A DNA stretch of 64,000 nucleotides, from the NCBI RefSeq assembly GCF_014206815.1, contig NZ_JACHNP010000001.1, positions 2,136,456 through 2,200,455 of the forward strand, given 5' to 3'. The notes under the pieces are model-generated. The model was not told the origin of the DNA and searched no databases. It saw only the letters and a program-made list of their open reading frames with translations. Shown here piece after piece: positions 1-9,411 of the stretch; position 1 is the stretch's first letter, and every line of letters starts with the position of its first letter. The translations under genes were made by a program, and so were the position numbers. Source of the DNA: Xanthomonas sp. F10. GTDB taxonomy: Bacteria > Pseudomonadota > Gammaproteobacteria > Xanthomonadales > Xanthomonadaceae.

Positions 1-99
1 AGGGAAGCGCCGCCGCGACAAGGAGTTGCGTCGGCCCTGACCCCAGCGAGCAGCCGCTGAGGCCGCTCCTACAGCAGGCCTGCTTCAAAACCATGTCAT

Positions 100-120
100 G
101 TAACGGAAATTTTTCGTTAC
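100..120. promoter_or_regulatory. 21-bp near-palindrome upstream of TonB receptor gene
   Basis: Arms GTAACG (100-105) and CGTTAC (115-120) are exact inverted repeats around an A/T-rich centre, about 117 bases before the receptor start codon. The symmetry and local drop in GC suggest an operator or another promoter-region protein-binding site. No regulator is identified. Confidence 0.4.
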
Positions 121-144
121 TTTTCCGATTCGTTCATGCTACGG

Positions 145-157
145 TCACGAAACGTGA
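145..157. promoter_or_regulatory. 13-bp perfect palindrome upstream of TonB receptor gene
   Basis: TCACG-AAA-CGTGA is a perfect inverted repeat with a 3-base centre, 25 bases after the GTAACG/CGTTAC palindrome and about 80 bases before the receptor start. It is a second operator-like site. Its relation to the receptor promoter is inferred from position only. Confidence 0.4.
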
Positions 158-236
158 AACGGACCTCACACTCTCTACACGTACCTGTCCAGGAAGGGAC
201 CCGGGTACTGCACATGCACCTAGGGGAAATTTGTCA

Positions 237-3092
237 ATGTCAGTCAAAGCACCGACTCCCAAGCGGAGTCTTCTGGTCGTTGCTGTGTCCGCCATTCTGG
301 CCCTGCCCGCCGCATCGGCGCTAGCGCAAAGCCAGAACCCGAGCGAGGAATCGGAAACGGAACAACTGACCGAGGCCACCGGCGCCAAGGCGCATACCCT
401 GGAGAAGGTGACCGTGACCGGTTCGCGCATCCAGCGCACCGAGGTCGAGGGTCCCTCCCCCGTCACCATCATCTCCGCCACCCAGATCGAGCGCGAAGGC
501 TTCAACACCGTCTTCGACGCGCTGAGCACCCTCACCCAGGCCTCCGGCTCCACCCAGAACGAGCTGTTCCAGGGCGGCTTCACTCCCAATGCCAGCGTGA
601 TCAACCTGCGCGGTCTCGGCCCCGGCCGCACCCTGCTGCTGATCAACGGCCGCCGCGCCGCGGACTACCCGCTGCCGTACAATGGCCAGAGCAACTTCGC
701 CAACTTCGGCAACATCCCGGCCGCGGCAGTCGATCGCATCGAGGTCCTCGCCGGCGGCGCCTCGGCCATCTACGGCTCCGACGCGGTCGCTGGCGTGGTC
801 AACGTCATCCTTAAGACCAACTACGAGGGCGACCTGGTCAAGCTGCGCGGCAGCACCCTGACCCGCGGCGGCGGCGACACCGGCGACTTCCAGTGGATCG
901 GCGGCAAGACCGGCGACCGCTGGAGCCTGACCTACGCCTTCGAATACACCGCCGGCGAGCCGCTGTACGGCTACCAGCGCGACTTCATGGATTCGGCGCT
1001 GGACAATCCGTTACCGCCGGACTTCGTCGGCATCCAGCCGACCGGCACCATGCGCGTGCGCCGCCGCACCGGCTCGACCGCCAACTCCTATTTCGCGCCG
1101 CCGGCTGGCGCGTGCGAACAGTTGGGCGACGAGTGGGTGCGCTGGAACTACCGCACCGCCAGCACCGCCGGCGCCATCACCAACCTCGGCCAGGCCTGCG
1201 GCAGCTTCAAGGACGTGGCCTACCAGACCATCCGCAACGAGAACAACGACCTGTCCGGCTACGCCTACGGCACCTTCGATTTCGACGGCGGCATGCAGGG
1301 CTGGGCCAGCCTGCAGGCGTGGTCCTCCGAGTCCAAGTACACCTCGGGCACGCAGTTCTGGTCCGGCCGCACCAATGGCGCGCTGTGGTTCGACCCCGGC
1401 TTCAACGCGCTGGTCGACGCGCAGCGCCTGTTCGCCCCGCAGGAAGCCGGCGGCGTCGAGCACCTGATGGCGCGCAACAAGGAGAAGTCCTACGATTTCG
1501 CCGCCGGCCTGCGCGGCAAGTGGGGCGACCGCTTCGACTGGGACCTGACCCTGTCGCGCGCCGAGTACAAGGTGAAGGTCGACCGGCCGCGCCTGGTGGC
1601 GTCGGCGGTCAACGACTATTTCCTGGGCCAGCAGTTGGGCACCCGCGTGGTCGGCGGCGTCTCCTATCCGGTGTACCGCCTGAACCAGCAGCGCTACTAC
1701 AGCGCGCTGACCCCGGACCAGTTCGCGGCGCTGAGCACCACGGTCAAGACCGACGCCAACTCGCACGTCAACCAGGGCAGCTTCGTCCTCTCCGGCGACC
1801 TGTTCGAGCTGCCGGCCGGCGCGCTGGGCTTCGCCGGCATCGTCGAAGCTTCGCAGCAGGAGTACAAGCTCAACGCCGACCCGCGCATCCTGCCCGACTA
1901 CACCGGCGCAGACCGTCCGTACAACCTCACCGGCACCGGCGGCGGCGGCAAGCGCGACCGCTACGCGCTGGGCGTGGAGCTGTCGATTCCGATCCTCAGT
2001 TCGCTGAAGGCGCATCTGGCCGGGCGCCTGGACAAGTACGACGACGTCACCGCGGTGGACGACGCCAAGACCTGGAACGCCGGCCTGGAGTGGCGCCCCC
2101 TGGACAGCCTGCTGCTGCGCGGCTCCTACTCCACCAGCTTCCGCGCGCCCGACCTGCACTACGTGTTCGCCGATCGCAGCGGCACGTTCTCCAGCATCTT
2201 CGACACCCGTCGCTGCCTGGAAAGCGGCCGCGCCGCGGCGCAGTGCCCGACCTCGGACACCACGGTGAACTACACCGCGTACGGCGTGCGCCAGGGCACC
2301 ACCGACCTGTCCGAGGAAACCGGTACGTCGTGGACCGCCGGTTTCGTGTGGGACGTGATCGACGGCCTGTCGGTCACCGCCGACTACTACGACATCCGCC
2401 TGAAGAACGTGGTGGCCGACATCACCTCCACCTACATCCTCGACGGCGAAGCCGGCTGCGTGACCGGGCTGACCCGCAACCGCAACCCGTTCACCCTGGG
2501 TGCGCCGGGCTCGGCGTTCTGCGCCGACATGCTGTCGCGGGTGACCCGCCTCAGCGCGCCGGGCACGCCGAACGACGGCCAGATCACCGAGATCCGCCGC
2601 GGCCCGATCAACCGCGCCTTCCTCGGCACCAAGGGCATCGACGCGTCGCTGGACTATCGCCTGGATACCGACCGGCTGGGTGACTTCCGCTTCCAGGTGG
2701 GCTACTCGCACACCCTCGAGCAGAAGTCGGCCGAGTTCAAGGGCGACCCCGTCCTCGACTACCGCGACGACCTGAGCAACTTCGACTTCCGCAGCCGCAT
2801 CCGCACCACCGCGACCTGGCAACGGAACGATTGGCAGGCGGCGGTGTTCATGCTCCGCTACGGCAGCCTGCCGAACTGGCAGGAGACCGGCCGCATCGCG
2901 CCGTACTTCATCTGGAACGCCAACGTGGGCAAGAAGCTGACCGACAAGCTGACGGTCAACTTCTACGTCAACAACGTGTTCGACAAGACCCACCCGAAGG
3001 ACAGCGGCTACAACACGTATCCGTACTTCTGGCGTGCCTACAGCCCGTACGGCCGCGAAGTGGCGGCGGAGTTCCAGTACCGCTTCCGCTGA
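237..3092 (+). CDS. TonB-dependent outer-membrane receptor
   Basis: Predicted 951-residue outer-membrane receptor using TonB energy to import a substrate that the sequence does not reveal. I chose the ATG at 237: AGGGGAAA lies about 8 bases upstream and translation begins with a good Sec signal peptide (basic start, hydrophobic core, cut near ALA|Q at residue 30). A VTVTGSRI segment precedes the plug domain, which contains the typical RIEVLAGGASAIYGSDAVAG stretch. The rest is the beta-barrel, ending in a C-terminal aromatic strand (QYRFR). Reading open further upstream has no signal-peptide logic. An S9 peptidase gene follows after a hairpin, so peptide uptake is possible but unproven. Two palindromes lie upstream. 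Confidence 0.93.
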   Translation: MSVKAPTPKRSLLVVAVSAILALPAASALAQSQNPSEESETEQLTEATGAKAHTLEKVTVTGSRIQRTEVEGPSPVTIISATQIEREGFNTVFDALSTLTQASGSTQNELFQGGFTPNASVINLRGLGPGRTLLLINGRRAADYPLPYNGQSNFANFGNIPAAAVDRIEVLAGGASAIYGSDAVAGVVNVILKTNYEGDLVKLRGSTLTRGGGDTGDFQWIGGKTGDRWSLTYAFEYTAGEPLYGYQRDFMDSALDNPLPPDFVGIQPTGTMRVRRRTGSTANSYFAPPAGACEQLGDEWVRWNYRTASTAGAITNLGQACGSFKDVAYQTIRNENNDLSGYAYGTFDFDGGMQGWASLQAWSSESKYTSGTQFWSGRTNGALWFDPGFNALVDAQRLFAPQEAGGVEHLMARNKEKSYDFAAGLRGKWGDRFDWDLTLSRAEYKVKVDRPRLVASAVNDYFLGQQLGTRVVGGVSYPVYRLNQQRYYSALTPDQFAALSTTVKTDANSHVNQGSFVLSGDLFELPAGALGFAGIVEASQQEYKLNADPRILPDYTGADRPYNLTGTGGGGKRDRYALGVELSIPILSSLKAHLAGRLDKYDDVTAVDDAKTWNAGLEWRPLDSLLLRGSYSTSFRAPDLHYVFADRSGTFSSIFDTRRCLESGRAAAQCPTSDTTVNYTAYGVRQGTTDLSEETGTSWTAGFVWDVIDGLSVTADYYDIRLKNVVADITSTYILDGEAGCVTGLTRNRNPFTLGAPGSAFCADMLSRVTRLSAPGTPNDGQITEIRRGPINRAFLGTKGIDASLDYRLDTDRLGDFRFQVGYSHTLEQKSAEFKGDPVLDYRDDLSNFDFRSRIRTTATWQRNDWQAAVFMLRYGSLPNWQETGRIAPYFIWNANVGKKLTDKLTVNFYVNNVFDKTHPKDSGYNTYPYFWRAYSPYGREVAAEFQYRFR

Positions 3093-3116
3093 GCCGCGGC
3101 ACGCGCACTGGAGGTC

Positions 3117-3147
3117 AGCGAGAGCCCGGCATCGGGCTCTCGCTTTG
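3117..3147 (+). terminator. Intrinsic terminator-like hairpin after TonB receptor
   Basis: A perfect 12-bp stem (3117-3128 with 3133-3144) closes a GCAT loop and is followed by only a short TTTG. It sits 24 bases after the receptor stop codon. The weak U-tract suggests partial termination before the S9 peptidase gene. Confidence 0.6.
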
Positions 3148-3165
3148 TGCACTCACGCAAAAAGG

Positions 3166-5175
3166 ATGCTCGTGAAACGACTCGTTGCTTTCTGCGCGCT
3201 GGGGCTGTGCCTGCACGGCAATGCCGCCGCGGCCGCGCCCCCGCCCATTGCGGATTTCGTCAAGCGCCCCACCTACAGTGCGGTCAAGATCTCGCCGGAC
3301 GGTGAGTATCTCGCGCTGACCGTGGACCGCGGCGAACAGGACGTGCTGACCGTGCTCGGCACGCGCGACCTCAAACCGATCAAGGTCAACGTGCTGCCCG
3401 ACGGCAAGAGCGTCGGCGCGTTCTACTGGACCGGCCGCAAGCGGCTGCTGTTCACCGCGGTCAAGAAGGTCGGTGCGTTCGAGCGGCCGATGGGCACCGG
3501 CGAATGGTTCGCGGTCGACGCCGACGGCGGCCAGCCGCGCACCCTGATCGAATACGGCACGCAAGGCGTCACCCAGCGCGGCAAGAGCGTGGGCCGCGAA
3601 TCCTTCGCCCTGCTCGACACGCTGCGCGACGACGAGCAGAACGTGGTCATGCAGGTGCGCTATCCGCGCTCCTCGGAGGGCGCCGGCACCGAGGTGGTGC
3701 TGATCGACACGCTCAGCGGGCGGCGCAAGTCGCTGGGCCGCGCGCCCAAGGCGAACTGCTCCATTGCCCTGGACGCCGCCAAGCAGCCCGCCTTCGCCAC
3801 CTGCCAGAGCGACAAGGATGAGGACACCGGCTACGACAGCCACAGCGAGGTGTACGCGCTGAAAAACGGCATGTGGGAACTGATCAATGCCAGCAAGGCC
3901 GACGGCGCGCGTCTGGACATCGCCTGGTCCACCGCCGACGGCCGCGTCTACGCCACCCGCGACGACGGCAAGGCGCCCGGTGCGTTCGGCTACCTGGATC
4001 CGCAGAGCGGACGTTTCGTCTCGCTGTTCCAGGACGCCACCAGCGAGGTCGCGCGCACCATCAATGCCACCGACGGCTCGGACACCGCACTGGCTGTCGT
4101 CACCGAGGCCGGCGCGCCGCAGGTCAAGCTGATCGACGAGGCGCATCCGGATGCGACGCTGTACGCCAACCTGGCCGCGGCCTTTCCCGGCCAGTACGTC
4201 GATTTCGCCAGCGCCACGCGCACCGGCGACACCATCGTGGTCAGCGTGCGCAGCGACCAGAATCCGGGCGAGCTGTACCTGTACGAACGCGCCACCGGCA
4301 AGGCGCGGTTCCTGATGAAGAGCCGGCCGTGGATCGATGCGGCGAAGATGGCCACGGTCATGCCGATCCAGTTCACCGCCCGCGACGGCCTGCGCATCCA
4401 CGGCTACCTCACCGTGCCGGCCGGCGCGCAGGCCAGGAACCTGCCGCTGATCGTCAACGTGCACGGCGGGCCGATGGGGCCGCGCGACACATGGGGCTTC
4501 CATTCCGAGGCGCAACTGTTCGCCAGCCGCGGCTACGCCACCCTGCAACTCAACTACCGCGGCTCCGGCGGCTTCGGCAAGGCATTCATGGACCGCGCTT
4601 ACGGGCAGTGGGACGGCGGCATCCTCAACGACGTCGTCGACGGCACCCAGTACGCGATCCAGCAGGGCCTGGTCGACAAGTCGCGCATCTGCATCTACGG
4701 CGGCAGCTTCGGCGGCTATGCGGCGATGATGACGCCGGTGCGCGCGCCCGGCCTGTTCCAGTGCGCGTTCGGCTACGTCGGCATGTACGACGCCAAGCTC
4801 CAGCTGCGGCTCAGCGACACCAGCAAGAGCGAGAGCGGCAGGCGCTACCTGCTGCGCGCCTTCGGCCGCAGCAGTGCCGAGCAGGAGCGGATGTCGCCGA
4901 TCAACCACGTGCAGGCGCTGACGTTACCGATCTACCTGGCCGCCGGTGCCCGCGACGACCGTTGCCCGCCGGAGCACACCGAAGCGCTGGCCAAGGCCTT
5001 GCAGGACGCCGGGCATCCGCCCGAAGGCGTGATCGTGCAATCCGGCGAAGGCCACGGCTTCTACAAGGAAGCGCACAACCTCAACCTCTACACCAGGATG
5101 CTGGCGTTCTTCGACGCGCATCTGGGTGGTCGCGCCGCACAGGCCGGCGCATCCGCGCAGGCCGGCGCGCCCTGA
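3166..5175 (+). CDS. S9 family prolyl oligopeptidase (secreted)
   Basis: Serine peptidase of family S9, expected to cleave short peptides in the periplasm. It has a signal peptide (ending near NAAAAA), an N-terminal beta-propeller-type region and a C-terminal alpha/beta-hydrolase domain. The catalytic triad is visible: Ser514 in GGSFGGY, Asp597 in GARDDRC and His630 in GEGHGF, giving a complete enzyme of 669 residues. The ATG at 3166 directly abuts the AAAAAGG sequence. The GTG at 3172, with AGGA 5 bases upstream, may be the true start, two codons later. It follows the TonB receptor in the same direction, a pairing that fits peptide scavenging. Confidence 0.93.
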   Translation: MLVKRLVAFCALGLCLHGNAAAAAPPPIADFVKRPTYSAVKISPDGEYLALTVDRGEQDVLTVLGTRDLKPIKVNVLPDGKSVGAFYWTGRKRLLFTAVKKVGAFERPMGTGEWFAVDADGGQPRTLIEYGTQGVTQRGKSVGRESFALLDTLRDDEQNVVMQVRYPRSSEGAGTEVVLIDTLSGRRKSLGRAPKANCSIALDAAKQPAFATCQSDKDEDTGYDSHSEVYALKNGMWELINASKADGARLDIAWSTADGRVYATRDDGKAPGAFGYLDPQSGRFVSLFQDATSEVARTINATDGSDTALAVVTEAGAPQVKLIDEAHPDATLYANLAAAFPGQYVDFASATRTGDTIVVSVRSDQNPGELYLYERATGKARFLMKSRPWIDAAKMATVMPIQFTARDGLRIHGYLTVPAGAQARNLPLIVNVHGGPMGPRDTWGFHSEAQLFASRGYATLQLNYRGSGGFGKAFMDRAYGQWDGGILNDVVDGTQYAIQQGLVDKSRICIYGGSFGGYAAMMTPVRAPGLFQCAFGYVGMYDAKLQLRLSDTSKSESGRRYLLRAFGRSSAEQERMSPINHVQALTLPIYLAAGARDDRCPPEHTEALAKALQDAGHPPEGVIVQSGEGHGFYKEAHNLNLYTRMLAFFDAHLGGRAAQAGASAQAGAP

Positions 5176-5227
5176 CCCGGCGCGCAGACAACGCCACGGC
5201 GCGCTGCACGCGCCGCGCCTTTCCTCG

Positions 5228-5255
5228 CCCTGGCCGCCATGCCAGGGTTTTTTTT
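5228..5255 (+). terminator. Rho-independent terminator after S9 peptidase
   Basis: A 7-bp stem CCCTGGC/GCCAGGG with loop CGCCAT is followed by eight T residues (5248-5255). This is a classic intrinsic terminator 52 bases after the peptidase stop, and it separates that gene from the convergent flavoprotein gene. Confidence 0.9.
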
Positions 5256-5276
5256 GCCCTGCCGCCGGGTCGCCGC

Positions 5277-6869
5277 TCAGCCGCGCAGCAGCGCCATCGC
5301 CGCGTTGTGGCCGGGCGCGCCGGTCACGCCGCCGCCGGGATGGGTGCCGGAGCCGCACAGGAACAGGCCCGGGATCGCACCGCGGTACGTCGCCTGGCCG
5401 AGCATGGGCCGCGCACTGAACAGCTGGTTGAGGCTCAGCGCGCCGTGGAAGATGTCGCCGCCGATCAGCCCGAAGGTGCGTTCCAGGTCCAGCGGGCTCA
5501 GCACCTGCCGGCCCAGCACCGAGGCGGCGAAGCCCGGCGCGTAGCGCTCGACGGTGGCGATCATCAGGTCGGCGACCTCCTCGCGGTGCGCGTCCCAGCT
5601 GCGCCCGTCCGGCAACTGCGGCGCCACGTGCTGGCAGAACAGGCTGGCCACGTGCTGGCCCGGTGGCGCCAGGCGCTCGTCCAGGGTGCTGGGAATCAGC
5701 AGTTCGACGATCGGTTCGCGCGACCAGCCGTGCGTGCGCGCGTCGTGGTAGGCGCGGTCCATGTAGTCCAGGCTCGGCGCCAGCACGATGCCGGCGGTGA
5801 GATGGTCGCCCGGCCCCGGCAGCGCGCTGAAGCTGGGCAGGCACGACAGCGCCACGTTCATGCGGAACGTGCCCGACCCGCAGCGCCAGTGCGCCATGCG
5901 CGCGCGGGTCGCGGCCGGCACGTGCGCCGGATCGAGCAGGCGTTCGTACAGCAGCTTGGGATTGACGTTGGCGACCACATGCCGCGCCCGCAGGCGCTCG
6001 CCCTGCTCGGTGACCACGCCGACCGCACGCCCGTCCTCGACCAGGATCTCGCGCACGCCCGCATCGGTGCGGATCTGCGCGCCGGCGGCGGTCGCGGCGC
6101 GCGCCATCGCCTGGGTGATCGCGCCCATGCCGCCCAGCGCATGGCCCCAGGCGCCCTTGACCCCGTTGCTCTCGCCGAACACATGGTGCAGCAGCACGTA
6201 GGCCGAGCCCGGCGTGTACGGGCTGGCGTAGTTGCCGACGATGCCGTCGAAGCCGAACAGCGCCTGCGCCGCGTCGCTCTCGAACCAGCGCTGCAGGTAG
6301 TCGGCGGCGGAGATGGTGAACAGGTCCAGCAGATCCTGGCGCAGTTCCGCGTCCAGTGCATGCAGGCGGCGGCCGAGGCGGCCGGCGCGCAGCAGTTCGG
6401 GCAGCGCCTGCAGCCAGCCGCCGTCGGTCACGTTGGGCGGTGGCTGCAGCGCCAGCGCGCGCAGCACGTCGGCGATGCCCTCCAGCCGCGCTTCGTACGC
6501 CGGCAGGCGCGCGGCGTCGTGCGCGGAGAACTTGGCCAGTTCGGCCTGGGTGTGGCCGGCGCCGGTCAGCAGGTAGCGCCCGTCCGGCAACGGCAGGAAG
6601 TTGTTGCGCCGGCGCGGCACGATGCGCAGGCCGTGCCCGGCCAGGTCGAGATCGGCGATCACCTTGGGCTGCAGCAGCGACACCGTGTAGGACGCCACCG
6701 AGTTGCGGAACCCGGGGTGGAATTCCTCGGTCACCGCCGCGCCGCCGACCACGCCGCGCCGCTCCAGCACCGTCACCTTCCAGCCGGCCCGCGCCAGGTA
6801 GGCGGCGCAGACCAGGCCGTTGTGGCCGGCGCCCACGATCAGGGCATCGCATGGCGGTTCGCGGGTCAT
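5277..6869 (-). CDS. FAD-dependent oxidoreductase, phytoene-dehydrogenase/PYROXD2-like
   Basis: Predicted 530-residue flavoprotein of the amine-oxidase/phytoene-desaturase-like superfamily, with an unknown substrate. The N-terminal Rossmann motif VGAGHNGLVCAAYL (residues 12-25) binds the FAD ADP moiety. The C-terminal GSGTHPGGGVTGAPGHNAA is the second conserved FAD-contact block of this family. Length and the GAGHNG motif match PYROXD2-like proteins better than carotenoid CrtI, and no carotenoid genes are nearby. The start is the first ATG giving an N terminus a few residues before the FAD motif; no clear ribosome-binding site is visible. It is monocistronic and convergent with the S9 gene. 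Confidence 0.85.
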   Translation of the reverse strand: MTREPPCDALIVGAGHNGLVCAAYLARAGWKVTVLERRGVVGGAAVTEEFHPGFRNSVASYTVSLLQPKVIADLDLAGHGLRIVPRRRNNFLPLPDGRYLLTGAGHTQAELAKFSAHDAARLPAYEARLEGIADVLRALALQPPPNVTDGGWLQALPELLRAGRLGRRLHALDAELRQDLLDLFTISAADYLQRWFESDAAQALFGFDGIVGNYASPYTPGSAYVLLHHVFGESNGVKGAWGHALGGMGAITQAMARAATAAGAQIRTDAGVREILVEDGRAVGVVTEQGERLRARHVVANVNPKLLYERLLDPAHVPAATRARMAHWRCGSGTFRMNVALSCLPSFSALPGPGDHLTAGIVLAPSLDYMDRAYHDARTHGWSREPIVELLIPSTLDERLAPPGQHVASLFCQHVAPQLPDGRSWDAHREEVADLMIATVERYAPGFAASVLGRQVLSPLDLERTFGLIGGDIFHGALSLNQLFSARPMLGQATYRGAIPGLFLCGSGTHPGGGVTGAPGHNAAMALLRG

Positions 6870-7050
6870 GGCCGCATGGTAAGCCAGCGCCGGCAGCCCT
6901 GCCGGCCGGCAGGCGACGCGGCCGTCCCACGGCCCAACGCGCGTGGCCGCCCATGACCTTCGACACCCCTGAAACCTCCCGCGGCGGCGTAGAGTCTCGC
7001 CACGGCCCGAGCGGGCCATCCTTTTATCCACGTTGGCCTGGAGCCTGCCT

Positions 7051-9174
7051 GTGACCCTTCGCAATCCCAAGATGCTGCTGTTGACCCTGGCCGTGAGCAC
7101 CGCGCTGAGCGGCTGCGGCAAGCACGACGATGCCGCCACCGCAGCCGATGCTGCCAAGCCCGCGACCGCCGCCCCGGCCACCGCTGCGGCGCCGGCCGAG
7201 CTCAAGCTCGACACCAGCAAGCTGCCGGCCTACAACGCGTTCAGTGTCAACGACCTCGACGCCAGCAAGAACGCCTGCGACGACTTCAACGGCTACGTCA
7301 ACGGCAAGTGGCTGGCCGCCAACGAAATTCCCAAGGACCGCAGCAGTTGGGGCGCGTTCTCGATCCTGGACGAACGCTCGGTGGCCGTGCAGCACCAGCT
7401 GGCCGAACAGGCCGCCTCTGCCGCCAACCCGCAGGGCGTGGAAAAGATCGTCGGCGACTTCTGGTCCTCGGGCATGGACGAAGCCAAGATCAACGCCCAG
7501 GGCATCGAGCCGCTGAAGGCCGACCTGGCCGCGATCGACGGCCTCAAGGATGGCCCGGCGATCGCCGAGTACCTGCGCCAGAGCGCGGCCAAGGGCGAGA
7601 ACGGCCTGTTCGGCTTCGGCGCCGAGGCCGATTTCAAGAACTCGACGATGAACATGGCCTACGCCATGCAGGGCGGCCTGGGCTTGCCCGACCGCAGCTA
7701 CTACGTCGACGCCGACAAGCAGGACAAGCTCAAGGCCTACCAGGCGCACGTGGCCAAGGTGCTGGAACTGGCCGGCGTGCCGGCCGCCGATGCGGCCAAG
7801 CAGGCGCAGGACGTGGTGGCGCTGGAAACCCGCCTGGCCAAGGTGTCCAAGTCCAGCGAGCAACTCTCGCGCGACGCCGAACTGGCCTACAACCCGGTCA
7901 CCCCGGCCGAGGCCGACAAGCTGACCCCGAACTTCCCCTGGACCAAGTTCTTCGAGTCGCAGGGCGTGGCGGTGCCGGAGAAGTTCTCGCTGGCGATCCC
8001 GGCCTTCCACCAGGAAGTGAGCAAGGCGCTGGGCGACACCGACCCGTCGGTGTGGCGTGCCTACCTGCGCTTCCACACCGTGGACAGCGCCTCGCCGTAC
8101 CTGAGCGATGCCTTCGCGCAGGAGAACTTCGCCTTCTACGGCAAGGAGCTCAACGGCCAGGCCGAGATGAAGCCGCGCTGGAAGCGCGTGCTCGGCAGCA
8201 TCGAGAACGGCGCCGGCGAGGCGATGGGCCAGATGTACGTCAAGGTCGCCTTCTCGGCCGACGACAAGGCCAAGATGCAGCAGTTGGTGCAGAACCTGAG
8301 CCAGGCGCTCAAGGCGCGCCTGGAGAAGCTGACCTGGATGAGCGACGAGACCAAGGCCAAGGCCCTGGAGAAGTGGAAGACCTTCACCCCGAAGATCGGC
8401 TACCCGGACAAGTGGCGCGACTACAGCAGCCTGACCACCAAGCGCGACAGCTACCTGGACAACGTGCGCGCCGCCACCGCGTTCAACTACAAGTACAACC
8501 TGAGCAAGATCGGCAAGCCGGTGGACAAGACCGAGTGGGGCATGACCCCGCAGACGGTCAACGCCTACTACAACCCGCTGCAGAACGAGATCGTGTTCCC
8601 GGCGGCGATCCTGCAGCCGCCGTTCTTCGACCCGAAGGCCGACGACGCGTTCAACTACGGCGGCATCGGCGCGGTGATCGGCCACGAGATGACCCACGGC
8701 TACGACGACCAGGGCGCGCGCTTCGGGCCCACCGGCAACTTCGAGAACTGGTGGACGCCGGCCGACGCCAAGAAGTTCTCCGCGCTCACCGGCAAGCTGG
8801 TGCAGCAGTTCGACGGCTACGAAGTCGACGGCAAGCACGTCAACGGCAAGCTGACCCTGGGCGAGAACATCGCCGACCTGGGCGGCATCACCACCGCCTA
8901 CGACGCCATGAAGAAGGCCACCGAGGGCAAGGACGACCCGAAGGTCGGCGGCATGACCCGCGACCAGAACTTCTTCATCAACTGGGCCACCGTGTGGCGC
9001 ACCAAGTACACCCCGCAGAACGCGATGGTGCGCCTGACCACCGACCCGCACGCCCCGGCGCAGTTCCGCGCGATCGGCGCGCCGTCGAACCTGGAGGCCT
9101 TCGCCACCGCGTTCCAGTGCAAGCCTGGCGCGCCGATGGTGCGCAGCGGCGACAAGCGCGTGGTGATCTGGTAA
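7051..9174 (+). CDS. M13 family zinc metallopeptidase lipoprotein (neprilysin/PepO-like)
   Basis: Zinc endopeptidase of family M13, probably anchored in the outer membrane facing the periplasm. The GTG start at 7051 has TGGAG 7 bases upstream and gives a lipoprotein signal ending LSGC (Cys22). Catalytic features are complete: HEMTH (His545, Glu546, His549), third zinc ligand Glu605 in ENIADLGG, the substrate-binding NAYYNP block, and the conserved C terminus ending in Trp. The 707 residues match the family. An ATG at 7072 is the alternative start but would remove the basic n-region. A strong terminator follows, so it is not in one simple transcript with the M13 paralogue downstream. Confidence 0.95.
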   Translation: MTLRNPKMLLLTLAVSTALSGCGKHDDAATAADAAKPATAAPATAAAPAELKLDTSKLPAYNAFSVNDLDASKNACDDFNGYVNGKWLAANEIPKDRSSWGAFSILDERSVAVQHQLAEQAASAANPQGVEKIVGDFWSSGMDEAKINAQGIEPLKADLAAIDGLKDGPAIAEYLRQSAAKGENGLFGFGAEADFKNSTMNMAYAMQGGLGLPDRSYYVDADKQDKLKAYQAHVAKVLELAGVPAADAAKQAQDVVALETRLAKVSKSSEQLSRDAELAYNPVTPAEADKLTPNFPWTKFFESQGVAVPEKFSLAIPAFHQEVSKALGDTDPSVWRAYLRFHTVDSASPYLSDAFAQENFAFYGKELNGQAEMKPRWKRVLGSIENGAGEAMGQMYVKVAFSADDKAKMQQLVQNLSQALKARLEKLTWMSDETKAKALEKWKTFTPKIGYPDKWRDYSSLTTKRDSYLDNVRAATAFNYKYNLSKIGKPVDKTEWGMTPQTVNAYYNPLQNEIVFPAAILQPPFFDPKADDAFNYGGIGAVIGHEMTHGYDDQGARFGPTGNFENWWTPADAKKFSALTGKLVQQFDGYEVDGKHVNGKLTLGENIADLGGITTAYDAMKKATEGKDDPKVGGMTRDQNFFINWATVWRTKYTPQNAMVRLTTDPHAPAQFRAIGAPSNLEAFATAFQCKPGAPMVRSGDKRVVIW

Positions 9175-9197
9175 GCGACGGCGCTGCTGCCGTCTCG

Positions 9198-9230
9198 CGA
9201 AAAGGCCCGGCATGTCCGGGCCTTTTCGTT
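9198..9230 (+). terminator. Intrinsic terminator after first M13 gene
   Basis: A 13-bp perfect stem CGAAAAGGCCCGG/CCGGGCCTTTTCG encloses a CATGT loop, 23 bases after the stop codon. The U-rich tract is part of the descending arm (CCTTTTCGTT). Confidence 0.8.
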
Positions 9231-9411
9231 GCGTGGCTGCCGGGCGCCGTCAGCGCCGGCGATGCCGACCGCCCTGCCCGGCCACCGGCGCCCGTGGTCG
9301 CCGACGCCGCTCGCTGAATCCGGTCGGGCGATGGACGCGCGTCATCGCCACAGTTGCACACCGCGGCTTGTTAAACTCCGCCGACTTTAATCCTGACCGG
9401 ATGCGTTCCCG

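Noticed and set aside
1011-3152. Long minus-strand open frame opposite the first TonB receptor
   Set aside because: High-GC coding DNA leaves long open antisense frames. The translation is Val/Ala/Gly/Arg-rich with no family motif, while the plus strand encodes a complete receptor.
5277-6869. Carotenoid desaturase (crtI)
   Set aside because: The FAD motifs fit the wider phytoene-dehydrogenase-like/PYROXD2 group, and no crtB, crtE or other pigment genes lie nearby; ispA at 27.6 kb is a general isoprenoid gene.
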